Of a stretch of DNA of 64,000 nt, positions 16,157 through 24,958 are shown piece by piece; position 1 is the stretch's first letter; every line of letters begins with the position of its first letter. Source of the DNA: Sedimenticola selenatireducens DSM 17993 (GTDB lineage Bacteria; Pseudomonadota; Gammaproteobacteria; Chromatiales; Chromatiaceae). Position numbers and translations under genes: made by a program. Location of the stretch: NCBI RefSeq assembly GCF_000428045.1, contig NZ_ATZE01000013.1, positions 1 to 64,000 on the forward strand. The letters run 5' to 3'. Under the pieces are notes generated by a model that had not been told where the DNA came from, did not search any database, and saw only the letters and a list, made by a program, of their open reading frames with translations.

Positions 16157-17298
16157 CGCCGCCGGTCTATCTCGACTACAACGCCACCACGCCGGTGGCG
16201 CCAGAGGTTGTCGAGGCAGCCATGCGCAGCATGGTTGCAACGTTCGGCAATCCATCTTCCTCATATCCCCTCGGGCGGGAGGCGCATGCAACGGTTGACG
16301 ACGCCCGTGCCGCGGTGGCCGAACTGATCGGCGCTGCCGACCCCGACGAGGTGTGCTTCACCGGGTGTGCGACCGAAGCGAACAACCTGGCGCTCCTGGG
16401 TGTTGCGCGAAGGCTTCAATCTGAGAAGCGGCATCTGGTAGTGAGCGCCATCGAGCACCCGGCAGTTATGGAGCCCGCGCTACATCTGAAGCGCGAGGGA
16501 TGGGCATTGACGGTGGTTCCGGTCGACGGTTTTGGTTGCGTGTCGGCCGCCGATGTGCAAGCGGCATTGCGACCTGACACGGCGCTGGTGTCGATCATGC
16601 ACGCCAACAACGAGATCGGGACGATCCAGCCGATCCGGGAAATATCGGACATCACGAGGCGAAACGGTGTTTTGCTGCACACCGACGCAGCGCAGTCCGT
16701 CGGCAAGATCCCGGTCGATGTCGAGGCGCTCGGCGTCGATCTCCTGACCCTTGCCGGGCACAAGTTCTATGCAACGAAAGGAATTGGCGCGCTTTACGTA
16801 CGCCGGGGCACGCCGATCGTCAACATCCTGTTCGGCGCAGGTCAGGAGCACGGGTTGCGCCCCGGCACCGAGAACGTCCCCGCCATCGTCGGTTTGGGCG
16901 CCGCATCGCGCCTGGCGCGCGGGCGCTTGCCCTCAGCTGATGCGCGGTTGCGCGCGACGCGGGACGCGCTGGAAGCGCGGCTTCAGGCAGCCATTCCTGG
17001 GCTGGTCGTCAATGGTCATCCGACCGATCGCTTGCCCAACACCCTTCACGTCTCCTTTCCCGGCGTCGGTGGACGCGCATTGCTGCAGGCCGTGAGCGAG
17101 CAAGTTGCAGCCTCGGTCGGGTCGGCCTGCCATTCTGCGGGAGATGCCGTGAGCGGCGTTCTTGCCGCCATCGGCTGCGATGCGGTTCGCGCGGCAGGTG
17201 CTGTGCGGCTGTCGACCGGATGGCCAACAACGATGGATGACATTGAACGGGCCGCAAGCGCACTGGTTCTGGCTTGGCGTCGATTGGTAGAACCTTGA
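16153..17298 (+). CDS. Cysteine desulfurase (NifS/IscS family)
   Basis: 381 aa, class V aminotransferase fold. The opening VYLDYNATTPVAPEVVEAAM, the His of SAIEHPAVMEP, the PLP lysine in LLTLAGHKFYATKGIGALY and the motif HGLRPGTENVPAIVGLG are all present. The active-site Cys lies in SVGSACHSAG. The enzyme takes sulfur (or selenium) from cysteine and makes an enzyme-bound persulfide, a donor for DsrE or rhodanese partners encoded nearby. It overlaps the preceding PLP gene by four bases. A degraded second copy lies at 20376. Confidence 0.92.
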   Translation: MTPPVYLDYNATTPVAPEVVEAAMRSMVATFGNPSSSYPLGREAHATVDDARAAVAELIGAADPDEVCFTGCATEANNLALLGVARRLQSEKRHLVVSAIEHPAVMEPALHLKREGWALTVVPVDGFGCVSAADVQAALRPDTALVSIMHANNEIGTIQPIREISDITRRNGVLLHTDAAQSVGKIPVDVEALGVDLLTLAGHKFYATKGIGALYVRRGTPIVNILFGAGQEHGLRPGTENVPAIVGLGAASRLARGRLPSADARLRATRDALEARLQAAIPGLVVNGHPTDRLPNTLHVSFPGVGGRALLQAVSEQVAASVGSACHSAGDAVSGVLAAIGCDAVRAAGAVRLSTGWPTTMDDIERAASALVLAWRRLVEP

Positions 17299-17933
17299 AC
17301 CCCGCCGACTACGATGCGTGGTATGACAGCGAACGGGGTCGCTGGATCGGCGAGACCGAGTATGGTTTGCTTGTGCGGTTGCTCGGCCCTCGGCACGGCG
17401 AGCGGGTTCTTGATGTGGGATGTGGTACAGGCTGGTTCACGCGGCGGCTTGCTGGTCGCTCGTCCTTGAAGATGACCGGTGTCGATCTCGACCTATCGTG
17501 GCTGAAGTTCGCCATTCAGAGAGACTCCTCGTCGAACTATGTGCAGGCTGATGCACTGCGCCTGCCGTTTGCTGACGAAACCTTTGACTGCGTATTCTCG
17601 GTTACCGCTTTGTGTTTCATCCAGGATTGGTCGCGGGCGTTCCGAGAAATCATCCGTGTCACCCGGCGCCGGTTTGCCATCGGGCTCTTGAATAAGAGCA
17701 GCTTGTTATGGCGCGAAAAGGGGTGCCACGGCGGTACGGGCGCTTATCAAGGCGCCCACTGGCATACCGAAAAGGAAATCCGCCACTCGCTCGCGTCTCT
17801 ACCGATCGGCCGAATCGAACTGAAAAGTGCGGTCTTCATTCCAGACGGATCGAGAACCGCCCGGTTGGCGGAGCAGCTGACGCCGAATGCGTTTCTCCAT
17901 GGCGCGTTTCTCGTTGTCGCCGGCGAAAAGTAA
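17295..17933 (+). CDS. Class I SAM-dependent methyltransferase
   Basis: About 212 aa with a TTG start overlapping the desulfurase stop (TTGA); another TTG at 17274 would add seven residues. Motif I is RVLDVGCGTGWFTRRLAG, motif II/III VDLDLSW and QADALRLPFADETFDCVFSV, as in the Methyltransf_11 family. The gene closes the PLP/desulfurase unit. Methylation of sulfide or selenide to volatile forms is an attractive role by context (as for thiopurine-type or TehB-like detoxification) but is not shown by the sequence. Confidence 0.82.
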   Translation: MNPADYDAWYDSERGRWIGETEYGLLVRLLGPRHGERVLDVGCGTGWFTRRLAGRSSLKMTGVDLDLSWLKFAIQRDSSSNYVQADALRLPFADETFDCVFSVTALCFIQDWSRAFREIIRVTRRRFAIGLLNKSSLLWREKGCHGGTGAYQGAHWHTEKEIRHSLASLPIGRIELKSAVFIPDGSRTARLAEQLTPNAFLHGAFLVVAGEK

Positions 17934-18057
17934 CCGGGCCGTGCGCGTGGGGGTCTTGCTTTACCCGGCCCCGCCGAATGAAAGTGCGTCTGCACAGGCC
18001 CACTCGTGCAGTGGACCATCGAGCGGACAATACGCTCTTAGTCTAGGGGGATCGAAC

Positions 18058-18795
18058 ATGTTCTTCAGGCAATTCGCAAGCCGGGAGTCCTCGCTCTCGT
18101 ACTTCTTTGGCTGTGCCGGGCACGCCAAGGCGGTGGCGGTCGACGTCGTCGCGGGAGACGAAGACTGGTTCGTCGAGGAGGCGCGCAAGGCCGCGGTCGA
18201 CATCCGCTACGTGATCGACACCCACGTCCACGCCGACCACTACTCGGGCGGCCGCGCGCTGGCGCAAAGAGTGGGCGCCCCCTATTGTCTGCACGAATCG
18301 AATGCCGGGCGCGTCAAGTTCGATTTCCAACCGCTGGGCGACGGCGAGATCCTCGACGTCGGCAACGTCAAGGTGAAGGTGCTCCATACGCCCGGCCACA
18401 CGCCCGACAGCGTCTGCCTGCTGGTGACCGACCAACGCCGAGGTGAGGCCCCCTGGTTCGTGCTTACCGGCGACACCCTGTTCGTCGGCGCCGCGGGCCG
18501 GCCCGATCTCGCCGGACGGGAAGCCGAGATGGCCGGCGTCCTGTACGACAGCCTGCACGCCAAGCTGCTGCCGCTGCCCGACGCGCTGGAGATCTTCCCG
18601 GGTCACCAGGCGGGCAGCGTATGTGGCGCGGGTCTTTCCGGCAAGCCCTCGTCGACGCTGGGTTTCGAGAAACGCTGGAACCCGGCGCTCACGATGGACC
18701 GCGCGGCCTTCATCGACGATCTGACGCGGGCGATTCCGCCCCGGCCTGCCGAGATGGACGCGATGGTGCGCGCCAACCTCGGCCTCGCGGACTGA
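18058..18795 (+). CDS. MBL-fold hydrolase, persulfide dioxygenase (ETHE1/Blh) type
   Basis: 245 aa from the ATG at 18058. Metal ligands are in THVHADHYSGG (HxHxDH), HTPGHTPDSVCL, LTGDTLFVGAAGRPDL and the late His of FPGHQAGSVCG. The GRPDL and short length fit ETHE1-type persulfide dioxygenases, which oxidise glutathione persulfide with a mononuclear iron, rather than glyoxalase II. It is followed after three bases by an MFS transporter. It fits the sulfane sulfur theme of the cluster. Confidence 0.88.
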   Translation: MFFRQFASRESSLSYFFGCAGHAKAVAVDVVAGDEDWFVEEARKAAVDIRYVIDTHVHADHYSGGRALAQRVGAPYCLHESNAGRVKFDFQPLGDGEILDVGNVKVKVLHTPGHTPDSVCLLVTDQRRGEAPWFVLTGDTLFVGAAGRPDLAGREAEMAGVLYDSLHAKLLPLPDALEIFPGHQAGSVCGAGLSGKPSSTLGFEKRWNPALTMDRAAFIDDLTRAIPPRPAEMDAMVRANLGLAD

Positions 18796-18798
18796 ACG

Positions 18799-20049
18799 AT
18801 GCAAACCGCCTCGGTGCCGATCCGCCTCGGCCTGCGCGAGAACCTCGGCCAGTTCGCTCTGTTGGTGCTGGTCAACGCCTTCGTTGGCGCCATGGTGGGC
18901 CTCGAACGCAGCATCCTGCCCGCCATCGCCGAGGAAGAGTTCCGCATCGCGGCACGCACTGCGATCCTCTCCTTCATCGTCGTCTTCGGCATCACCAAGG
19001 CGCTCACCAACTACTTCGCCGGGCGGCTGTCCGACCGCTTCGGGCGCAAGCACGTGCTGGTCGCCGGCTGGCTCGTGGCCATCCCCGTGCCCTTCATGCT
19101 GATGTGGGCGCCCGATTGGAACTGGGTGATCGCCGCCAACGTGCTCCTCGGGGTGAGCCAGGGACTCACCTGGTCGACCACCGTGATCATGAAGATCGAC
19201 TTGGTGGGCCCGAAGCAGCGCGGCCTGGCGATGGGCCTGAACGAGTTTGCCGGCTACTTCGCAGTCGCCGCCAGCGCGCTCGCCACCGGCTGGCTGGCGA
19301 CCACCCACGGGCTACGGCCCGAGCCTTTCTACCTCGGCGTGGCCTACGTGGCCCTGGGGCTGGCGCTCTCGGTGTTCGCGGTGCGCGAGACCCGCCACCA
19401 CGTCGCCCACGAGGTGCGCACCCACCATGGGGCGGAGGTGGACGACGGGCCGACGCAAGGCGAAATCTTCCGCCGCGCCTCGCTCACTGACCGCAACCTC
19501 TCCAGCGTGAGCCAGGCGGGGCTGGTGAACAACCTCAACGACGGCATGGCCTGGGGGCTCTTTCCGCTGCTGTTCGCCGCCGCCGGGATGACGCTCGCGC
19601 AGATCGGTATGCTCGCCGCGATCTATCCTGCGGTGTGGGGCATCGCGCAGATCTTCACCGGCGCGCTCTCCGACCGCATTGGCCGCAAGGGGCTCATCGT
19701 GTGGGGGATGTGGGTGCAGGCGGCAGGTATTGCGATCACCGCGGGCGGAACGGACTTCGTCGTCTTCGGGCTCGGCGCGGTGCTGCTCGGCCTTGGCACA
19801 GCGATGGTCTATCCGACACTGCTCGCGGCCATCGGTGACGTCGCGCATCCCAACTGGCGCGCCTCCGCAGTGGGTGTGTACCGGCTGTGGCGCGATCTCG
19901 GCTATGCGGTCGGCGCACTGCTGGCGGGCCTCACGGCCGACTTGTTCGGCCTGGGCGCGGCGGTCTGGCTGGTGGCGGCGCTGACCTTTCTGTCAGGCGT
20001 GGTCGCAGCGCTCCGGATGCGTGAAACCCTGGTGCGGACATCGTCGTGA
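18799..20049 (+). CDS. MFS transporter
   Basis: 416 aa with 12 predicted membrane helices. MFS motif A appears twice: GRLSDRFGRKHVLVAGWL after helix 2 and GALSDRIGRKGLIVWG in the second half. A cytoplasmic loop of about 40 residues (HHVAHEVRTHHGAEVDDGPT) is rich in His and acidic residues between helices 6 and 7. Start and preceding stop are three bases apart, so it is coupled to the persulfide hydrolase gene. The substrate is unknown. Confidence 0.88.
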   Translation: MQTASVPIRLGLRENLGQFALLVLVNAFVGAMVGLERSILPAIAEEEFRIAARTAILSFIVVFGITKALTNYFAGRLSDRFGRKHVLVAGWLVAIPVPFMLMWAPDWNWVIAANVLLGVSQGLTWSTTVIMKIDLVGPKQRGLAMGLNEFAGYFAVAASALATGWLATTHGLRPEPFYLGVAYVALGLALSVFAVRETRHHVAHEVRTHHGAEVDDGPTQGEIFRRASLTDRNLSSVSQAGLVNNLNDGMAWGLFPLLFAAAGMTLAQIGMLAAIYPAVWGIAQIFTGALSDRIGRKGLIVWGMWVQAAGIAITAGGTDFVVFGLGAVLLGLGTAMVYPTLLAAIGDVAHPNWRASAVGVYRLWRDLGYAVGALLAGLTADLFGLGAAVWLVAALTFLSGVVAALRMRETLVRTSS

Positions 20050-20121
20050 AGGGAACGCGCCACAGTCGCTCGAGCAGACCCGCGCGCCGGCCTGACGCCG
20101 CGGCGCATGGAGGGCACGGAC

Positions 20122-20379
20122 ATGATGGGCCAGTGGGGTGAGTTCGGCGGATGGGGCATGGGGTTCGGCTTCGTCTTCATGATCCTGTTCTGGGTCCTGG
20201 TCGTGGCCGGGATCGTGGCGCTGGTTCGCTGGCTGCTGCCCGCGCGCGATGCGGCCGGCCCGAGGGTGGGCGAGTTGCCGCGGGAGAAGACGCCGCTGGA
20301 GATAGTGCAGGAGCGCTACGCGCGTGGCGAGATCGACCGCGAGGAGTACGAACAGAAGAGGCGCGATCTGGAGAAATGA
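20122..20379 (+). CDS. SHOCT-domain small membrane protein
   Basis: 85 aa. An N-terminal Gly/Met/Trp-rich stretch (MMGQWGEFGGWGMGFGF) is followed by one membrane helix (residues about 17-42) and a C-terminal SHOCT motif, PLEIVQERYARGEIDREEYE. The ATG at 20122 is chosen because GGAGGG stands eight bases before it. SHOCT domains act in small oligomerising membrane proteins and are frequent near metal or oxyanion gene clusters. The exact role is unknown. Confidence 0.82.
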   Translation: MMGQWGEFGGWGMGFGFVFMILFWVLVVAGIVALVRWLLPARDAAGPRVGELPREKTPLEIVQERYARGEIDREEYEQKRRDLEK

Positions 20380-20936
20380 GCGCGACGCTGCCGATCTATC
20401 TCGACGACAGCGCCACAACCCCGGCCGCCCCGGAAGTGGCCAACGCGACATTGCCGTTCCCGCGCGATCAGTTCGGTGATCCCTGGGCCACGCATCCCAA
20501 CGGACGCGTCGCTGTTGGTGCCGCCATCGCGATGCGCGACGAGGGCGCGGCACAGCGCGGGCTACAGGCGGCCGAAAGCGCCGCTTGGTCGCGCGTGCCG
20601 TAGAGCATCCCCAATGTCATCGCGCCGACCCGCCACCTCGAGCCGCAAGAGCCGACACCTGACTCGTCGACCTCGGGGCTGCCGCGCGGTTCGCACGAGC
20701 CCCTGCATGATTCGCCGGCACGGGCGACTCCCGTGCTTGCACTGAATGGCCACCCCGATGCGCGCTTGCTGAACACCTTGCACGTTTCCTTACCGGGAGT
20801 GTCCGGTCGAGCGCTTCTCGAAGCGACAGCGTCGCGGTCCGCGCGCGAGGAACGGCGCCTGTCGGTGGGGACGATGACGACCGGCGATGGGACCACGGGC
20901 CAGATTGCCGCGTGGCGGGGGCTTGCCGACCGATAG
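20376..20936 (+). pseudogene. Remnant of a second cysteine desulfurase gene
   Basis: The first frame gives LPIYLDDSATTPAAPEVANA, a desulfurase N-terminus, and runs to a TAG near 20602. A further piece in another frame reads RAVEHP, matching the EHPAV active-site region. The last frame gives LALNGHPDARLLNTLHVSLP and GVSGRALLEA, matching VNGHPTDRLPNTLHVSFPGV of the intact gene at 16153. The PLP lysine and the catalytic Cys regions are missing. Several deletions and frameshifts are needed to explain it, so it is a relic. Confidence 0.8.
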
Positions 20937-20946
20937 CCGCGAGAAG

Positions 20947-22123
20947 TCAACGCGCCGGTTCGGCGATGCCATGCTTCTTCATTTTCTCCCAAAGCGTCTT
21001 GCGGCTGATACCCAGTGCTTCCGCTGTATCGCCGATTCGCCACTGTTGCAGTGACAGGGCTTGTTCGAGGTAGCGTTTCTCACAGCGCTCAAGATGCCCG
21101 GCCAGGGTTTCGCCGTCGAGAGCCCCGCTCAAGGCTGGCTGTAGCACCTCGCCCAGCAGCGCTTCGGGGCTGATCTGTGGGCGTTCGCTGAGAATGCAGG
21201 CGCGCTCGATGGCGTGCTTCAGTTCACGGATGTTGCCGGGCCAGGGGTGGGCCAGCAGCCCGCGTTCCGCCGTCGCACTGAGGGCAAAAGGTGTTCCGCC
21301 GCGCTTGTCCGATTGTTCCGCCAGGAAGCGTCGCGCCAGCCACAGAATGTCCTCGCGGCGCTCGCGTAGCGGCGGAATGGGAAGGTGGATGACGTTGATT
21401 CGGTAGTAGAGGTCTTCGCGGAATCGACCGGTCTCGACGAGGCGGTGCAGGTCCTCATGGGTGGCACAAACTAGGCGGACATCCACCTTGAACGGGTTCT
21501 CCGCGCCCACCCGGGTGATGGTGCGCTCCTGGATCGCGCGCAGGAGCTTGACCTGCATTGCGGGCGGCATGTCGCCAACTTCGTCGAGAAACAGGGTGCC
21601 GCCGTCGGCCTGCTCGAAATAGCCGCGGCGCTCCTTGATGGCGCCAGTGAATGCACCCTTCTCGAAGCCGAAAAGCTCCGCTTCGAGAAGGGTGTCCGGG
21701 ATGGCGCCGCAATTGACCGCGACGAAGGGCCGCGCTCGTCCGCCGTCTGCCAAGGCATGCAGGCGCCGAGCGACCTGCTCCTTGCCCACGCCCGATTCCC
21801 CTGTGATGAGCACCGTGCCGTCGGAGGCCGCGAGGCGGCCCAGCATGCGGTCAATGGCCTGCATGGCGGGGGAGAGCCCAAGTCCGTCCTCGGCTTCGCC
21901 GGCCGGCTCCAATGGCCTCCCCAGTGTGCGGATACGCTGCACGAGGGCGTCAACATCGAGTGGCTTGGCAACATAAGCGGCGGCGCTGCAAGGCCAGCAG
22001 CGCATCCTTGCCGCGCGGGTGCCAGTCGCACGCGAGGCCTTCCATCTCGAAGCGTTCGCTCAACGCCTCTCCCATGAGCTCGTCATCCTCGACGAGACAG
22101 ATGCGCAAGGTATTCACTGTCAT
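20947..22123 (-). pseudogene. Sigma-54-dependent response regulator with most of the receiver deleted
   Basis: From an ATG at 22123 (overlapping the kinase stop as ATGA) the frame reads [20 protein letters not shown], a receiver N-terminus. About 46 residues in, the sequence jumps and shifts frame to [20 protein letters not shown], the receiver C-terminus. About 50 residues, including the phospho-acceptor Asp, are gone. The remaining frame (20947-22005, internal ATG) keeps the AAA+ domain: GESGVGKEQ (Walker A), [13 protein letters not shown] (GAFTGA loop), [13 protein letters not shown], and a Fis-type HTH at the end ([18 protein letters not shown]). A truncated activator could still be made and might be unregulated. 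Confidence 0.85.
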
Positions 22124-23565
22124 GCTGATTCTCCTGCCGGCAGGACGACGCGAAAGCGCGTCGTCTCCTCGAGGCGCTCGGCCACGATTTGTCCGCCCAG
22201 TTGCGAAACGATCTGATAAGTCACCCAGAGCCCTAGTCCCGAGCCATTCTCCTTTCCCGTCGCAAAGGGTTCGAAGAGGTGGCTCATGACCTCCTCGGGG
22301 ATGGGGCGGCCGGTGTTGAAAGTCTCCACGACGACGGCGCCGTCGGTACGACGGACCGTGCAGTGCACTTCCGCAGAGGGATCGGATGCCTGTATCGCGT
22401 TGAGCAGCAGGTTCATAAGGATCTGGCGCAGGAGCGTGGCGGGCAGCGGCACCTCCTCCGACAAATTGCTGTCGATGTCGATTGTCACCTTTCGCTTACG
22501 CGCTTCGGCGGCGAGCAGCGTGACGAGATCGTCGAGGTCCTGCGGCCCGAAGTCCCGGCTTTTCACCTTGGCCTCGACCAACATGGCGCCGACCGTGTCG
22601 CGGATCTGGGAAAGGCCGCGCTCGATCATTGCGACGGTCTTCAGGGTGCGCTGATCGTGGCCGCCGCGGCGCTTGAAGTTGTCGAGCGCCACCAGCATTC
22701 CACCGAGAGGATTGTTGATCTCGTGGGCGACTCCGGCGGATAGGCGGCCGATCGCTGCGAGGCGTTCGGAGCGGATCATCTCCTTTTCGAGCCGGTTCTT
22801 GTCCTGCAGCGTCCGCACCATCAGGCCGTAGGCGTCGAACAGGCGCCCGAGCTCGTCGCGATAGGGGTAGTCCGTGGGAGGGGGCGTATGCGGGACGCCC
22901 TCCGACACGCTGTCGATGCTTCGTGCCAGATCCACCAAGGGGCCGGCCATGCGCCGTCCCCAGTACCAGTTGATTGGCAGCAGCAGCGCAAGCACGAGCA
23001 GGCCGGTGAGTGCACCGCGCTGTGCGACGCTCCAAAAGCGCGGAAGAAATACGTCCTTCGAATGCACGACGACCAGCGTGCCCAGCCGCATGCCGTCGTC
23101 GGCGATCGGCACCGCGACATAGAGGTGCTGCTCCCCGATGTGCTCGACTGTCGCAGTCTCCGGTGCGGTGGCGAGCTGGCGCGCCAAGGCGGGATAGTCA
23201 CCCCCGATCTCCGACATCTGGATCGATAGCGGGGCAGCAACAGGATCCGTCGCCACGAAGACCTGCTGACGCTGGTCCAGAGCGAGAAGGATCTCCGGTT
23301 GAACCGTGCTGTCCCCGGGCGTAGCAGACAATGGTGCGCGAATGATCTCGAAGGCGCGCCACACTTCATCGTTGAGCATGGCCGGGAACACGTTCCTGGC
23401 CAATGCCCGCCCCAGGCTCGCGGAGCTGTCGACCAGATCCCGGCGAAGATCGTCGTACGCCTGGGCCATGAACGCCGCGGATACCGCCAATGCCGCAATG
23501 ACGATGAGGGCACTTCCCCAGAGTGGGACCTTGTAGCGGAAGCTGAGATCGAACCACCTTCTCAT
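22120..23565 (-). CDS. Membrane sensor histidine kinase of a three-component system
   Basis: 481 aa. Two membrane helices (about 13-35 and 184-203) flank a periplasmic sensor domain of about 150 residues, then HAMP. HisKA has the phospho-acceptor His281 in SAGVAHEINNPLGG; HATPase_c shows the N box LLLNAIQ, and GRPIPEEV, FATGKENGSGLGL. The start overlaps the stop of the periplasmic binding protein gene and the end overlaps the regulator start, giving a tight sensor-kinase-regulator operon. By analogy with AioX-AioS-AioR the binding protein would present the oxyanion to the kinase. Confidence 0.92.
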   Translation of the reverse strand: MRRWFDLSFRYKVPLWGSALIVIAALAVSAAFMAQAYDDLRRDLVDSSASLGRALARNVFPAMLNDEVWRAFEIIRAPLSATPGDSTVQPEILLALDQRQQVFVATDPVAAPLSIQMSEIGGDYPALARQLATAPETATVEHIGEQHLYVAVPIADDGMRLGTLVVVHSKDVFLPRFWSVAQRGALTGLLVLALLLPINWYWGRRMAGPLVDLARSIDSVSEGVPHTPPPTDYPYRDELGRLFDAYGLMVRTLQDKNRLEKEMIRSERLAAIGRLSAGVAHEINNPLGGMLVALDNFKRRGGHDQRTLKTVAMIERGLSQIRDTVGAMLVEAKVKSRDFGPQDLDDLVTLLAAEARKRKVTIDIDSNLSEEVPLPATLLRQILMNLLLNAIQASDPSAEVHCTVRRTDGAVVVETFNTGRPIPEEVMSHLFEPFATGKENGSGLGLWVTYQIVSQLGGQIVAERLEETTRFRVVLPAGESA

Positions 23566-24410
23566 TGCGCGCTGAAGCTCCGAATCATCGAATCGACCCG
23601 GTCATACAGGGCGGGATCACCGCGCATGAAACCGTCGAGGTTTAGGTGACGCAGCAGTCGCCTGCCGTCCTCGTCCTCGCTCATTGTCAGCAGCACTCGC
23701 TGCAGGTCGTCGAATACCGCAGCGCCGATCCCCGTGCGCGCTACAAACGGAGGAAAGCCGAACTCCGCCGATGTCGTCACCACCCGCGTGGCGGCGGTGA
23801 GCTCGGGTTTGACGGTGGACAGGGTTTCCCACACATGGCTGCTCACCGCTCCGCCCTGAGCGAGACCCGAGGCCACCGCCTCCACCGTCTTGCGATGTGA
23901 CCAAGTGAAGATCGTCTTGCGAAAGAACTGCTGAGGGTCGTAGCCCGCCTGCTGCAAGTCGAAGCGGGGACTCAAGTAGCCGGTGTTGGAGTACGGGTCG
24001 GCGTACGCGAAGACGGTCCCCTCGAGCTGCGTGATCGAACGCGTGCTGCGGTCGCCGGCCGGCACGATCAGGTAGGACTGGTAGTAGGGGCGTCCCCGAT
24101 ACAGCGGTATCGCCAGAAGCTTCATCTGTCCCTTGAAGAACACGAAGGGATATTCGCAGACCCACGCGAAATCGATCTTCTGCAAGCGAAGCAGATCCAT
24201 CGCTTCGGCGTAGCTGTCACGCCGGACGAACTCCACCGGGCGCTCGAGGCGGCGCTCCAGGTAACGGCGCCACTCTTCGAGGGCACGGTATTGATCGTTC
24301 GGGAAGGTCGCGGTCAGTCCGATCCGCACTGGTGCCTGATGCGCGGCGCCGGCATCCGGAGCGAGCGCCCCGAAGAGCAGGACTAGAACGGCGGCGATCC
24401 AGGTCTTCAT
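23562..24410 (-). CDS. PhnD-type periplasmic binding protein, probable oxyanion sensor subunit
   Basis: 282 aa. The chosen start MKTWIAAVLVLLFGALAPDA has a clear signal peptide; the frame upstream is open but unrelated. The PhnD/phosphonate-binding fold is shown by VRIGLTATFPNDQYRALEEW, DFAWVCEYPFVFF, VFAYADPYSNTGYLSPR and GFPPFVARTGIG. In the absence of ABC permease genes and with a kinase overlapping it, this is a ligand-sensing third component like AioX for arsenite oxidase. Here selenate or a related oxyanion would be the natural ligand. It is transcribed divergently from the reductase operon. Confidence 0.85.
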   Translation of the reverse strand: MKTWIAAVLVLLFGALAPDAGAAHQAPVRIGLTATFPNDQYRALEEWRRYLERRLERPVEFVRRDSYAEAMDLLRLQKIDFAWVCEYPFVFFKGQMKLLAIPLYRGRPYYQSYLIVPAGDRSTRSITQLEGTVFAYADPYSNTGYLSPRFDLQQAGYDPQQFFRKTIFTWSHRKTVEAVASGLAQGGAVSSHVWETLSTVKPELTAATRVVTTSAEFGFPPFVARTGIGAAVFDDLQRVLLTMSEDEDGRRLLRHLNLDGFMRGDPALYDRVDSMIRSFSAQ

Positions 24411-24420
24411 GCGTGTCGCT

Positions 24421-24477
24421 GTTACGAGTTCGTAACCCCAAATGAGCTTTTTTCCGGTCTTGTTACGCCAAGGTAAC
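24421..24477. promoter_or_regulatory. Two tandem inverted repeats, candidate enhancer sites for the sigma-54 activator
   Basis: GTTACGAGTTCGTAAC (24421-24436) and GTTACGCCAAGGTAAC (24462-24477) are 16-bp inverted repeats sharing GTTACG and GTAAC arms. Their centres are 41 bp apart, about four helical turns. They stand roughly 140-190 bp upstream of the candidate -24/-12 promoter, the usual place for enhancer sites, and also close to the start of the divergent sensor operon. Confidence 0.65.
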
Positions 24478-24596
24478 CCCGCCGACCTGGCGCGGCAACC
24501 GTTCTCTGTACCAACGGCACCGTTCCAAGCCCAACGTGCGCTTTCAGTTCGAGAATTTTCATGATTTTTCATGCGCTTGCGTCCAAATTTTGAGTG

Positions 24597-24613
24597 TTGG
24601 CCCGGTTTATGCT
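24597..24613 (+). promoter_or_regulatory. Candidate sigma-54 (-24/-12) promoter for the reductase operon
   Basis: TTGGCCCGGTTTATGCT has GG at 24599-24600 and GC at 24611-24612 with exactly ten bases between, close to the consensus TTGGCACG-N4-TTGCT. It reads toward serA, about 345 bases before its ATG. The adjacent sigma-54 activator gene supports it. Confidence 0.6.
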
Positions 24614-24883
24614 TAGGACTATCCAAAACCATGAATTGATTGTGGCTTTGATTCAACAGGAGAAGACGCAAACCTTGTGCCGGTTTCTTGCCCACCGAGG
24701 CTCACCGCGTGCGTATCGACCCGGGAATCATGCATCGAACTGCTCCGCAGGACGGAAGGCTGCAGCATGAACAAGGCAAGGTCAGCCGGCCGGCACAGAT
24801 CATCCGTGATATTGCTTATGGATTTACGAGGATTTCGAAGAAGATGCAGGAAAAATATCAGAAGTTACTGACATGTCGCATGT

Positions 24884-24928
24884 TTGATCACCATCAACAA
24901 AGTACGCCAACAGTGAATGCACTGTTAC
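24884..24928 (+). promoter_or_regulatory. FNR box and -10 of a class II FNR-dependent promoter before serA
   Basis: TTGAT-CACC-ATCAA (24884-24897) is a perfect FNR/Anr consensus. TGTTAC at 24923-24928 is a possible -10, putting the start near 24932 and the box at about -41.5, the class II position. serA begins at 24959. The cluster also encodes an Fnr-type regulator. Confidence 0.75.
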
Positions 24929-24958
24929 CTACCCGGACGCAATCGAGTGAGGAAAGTC

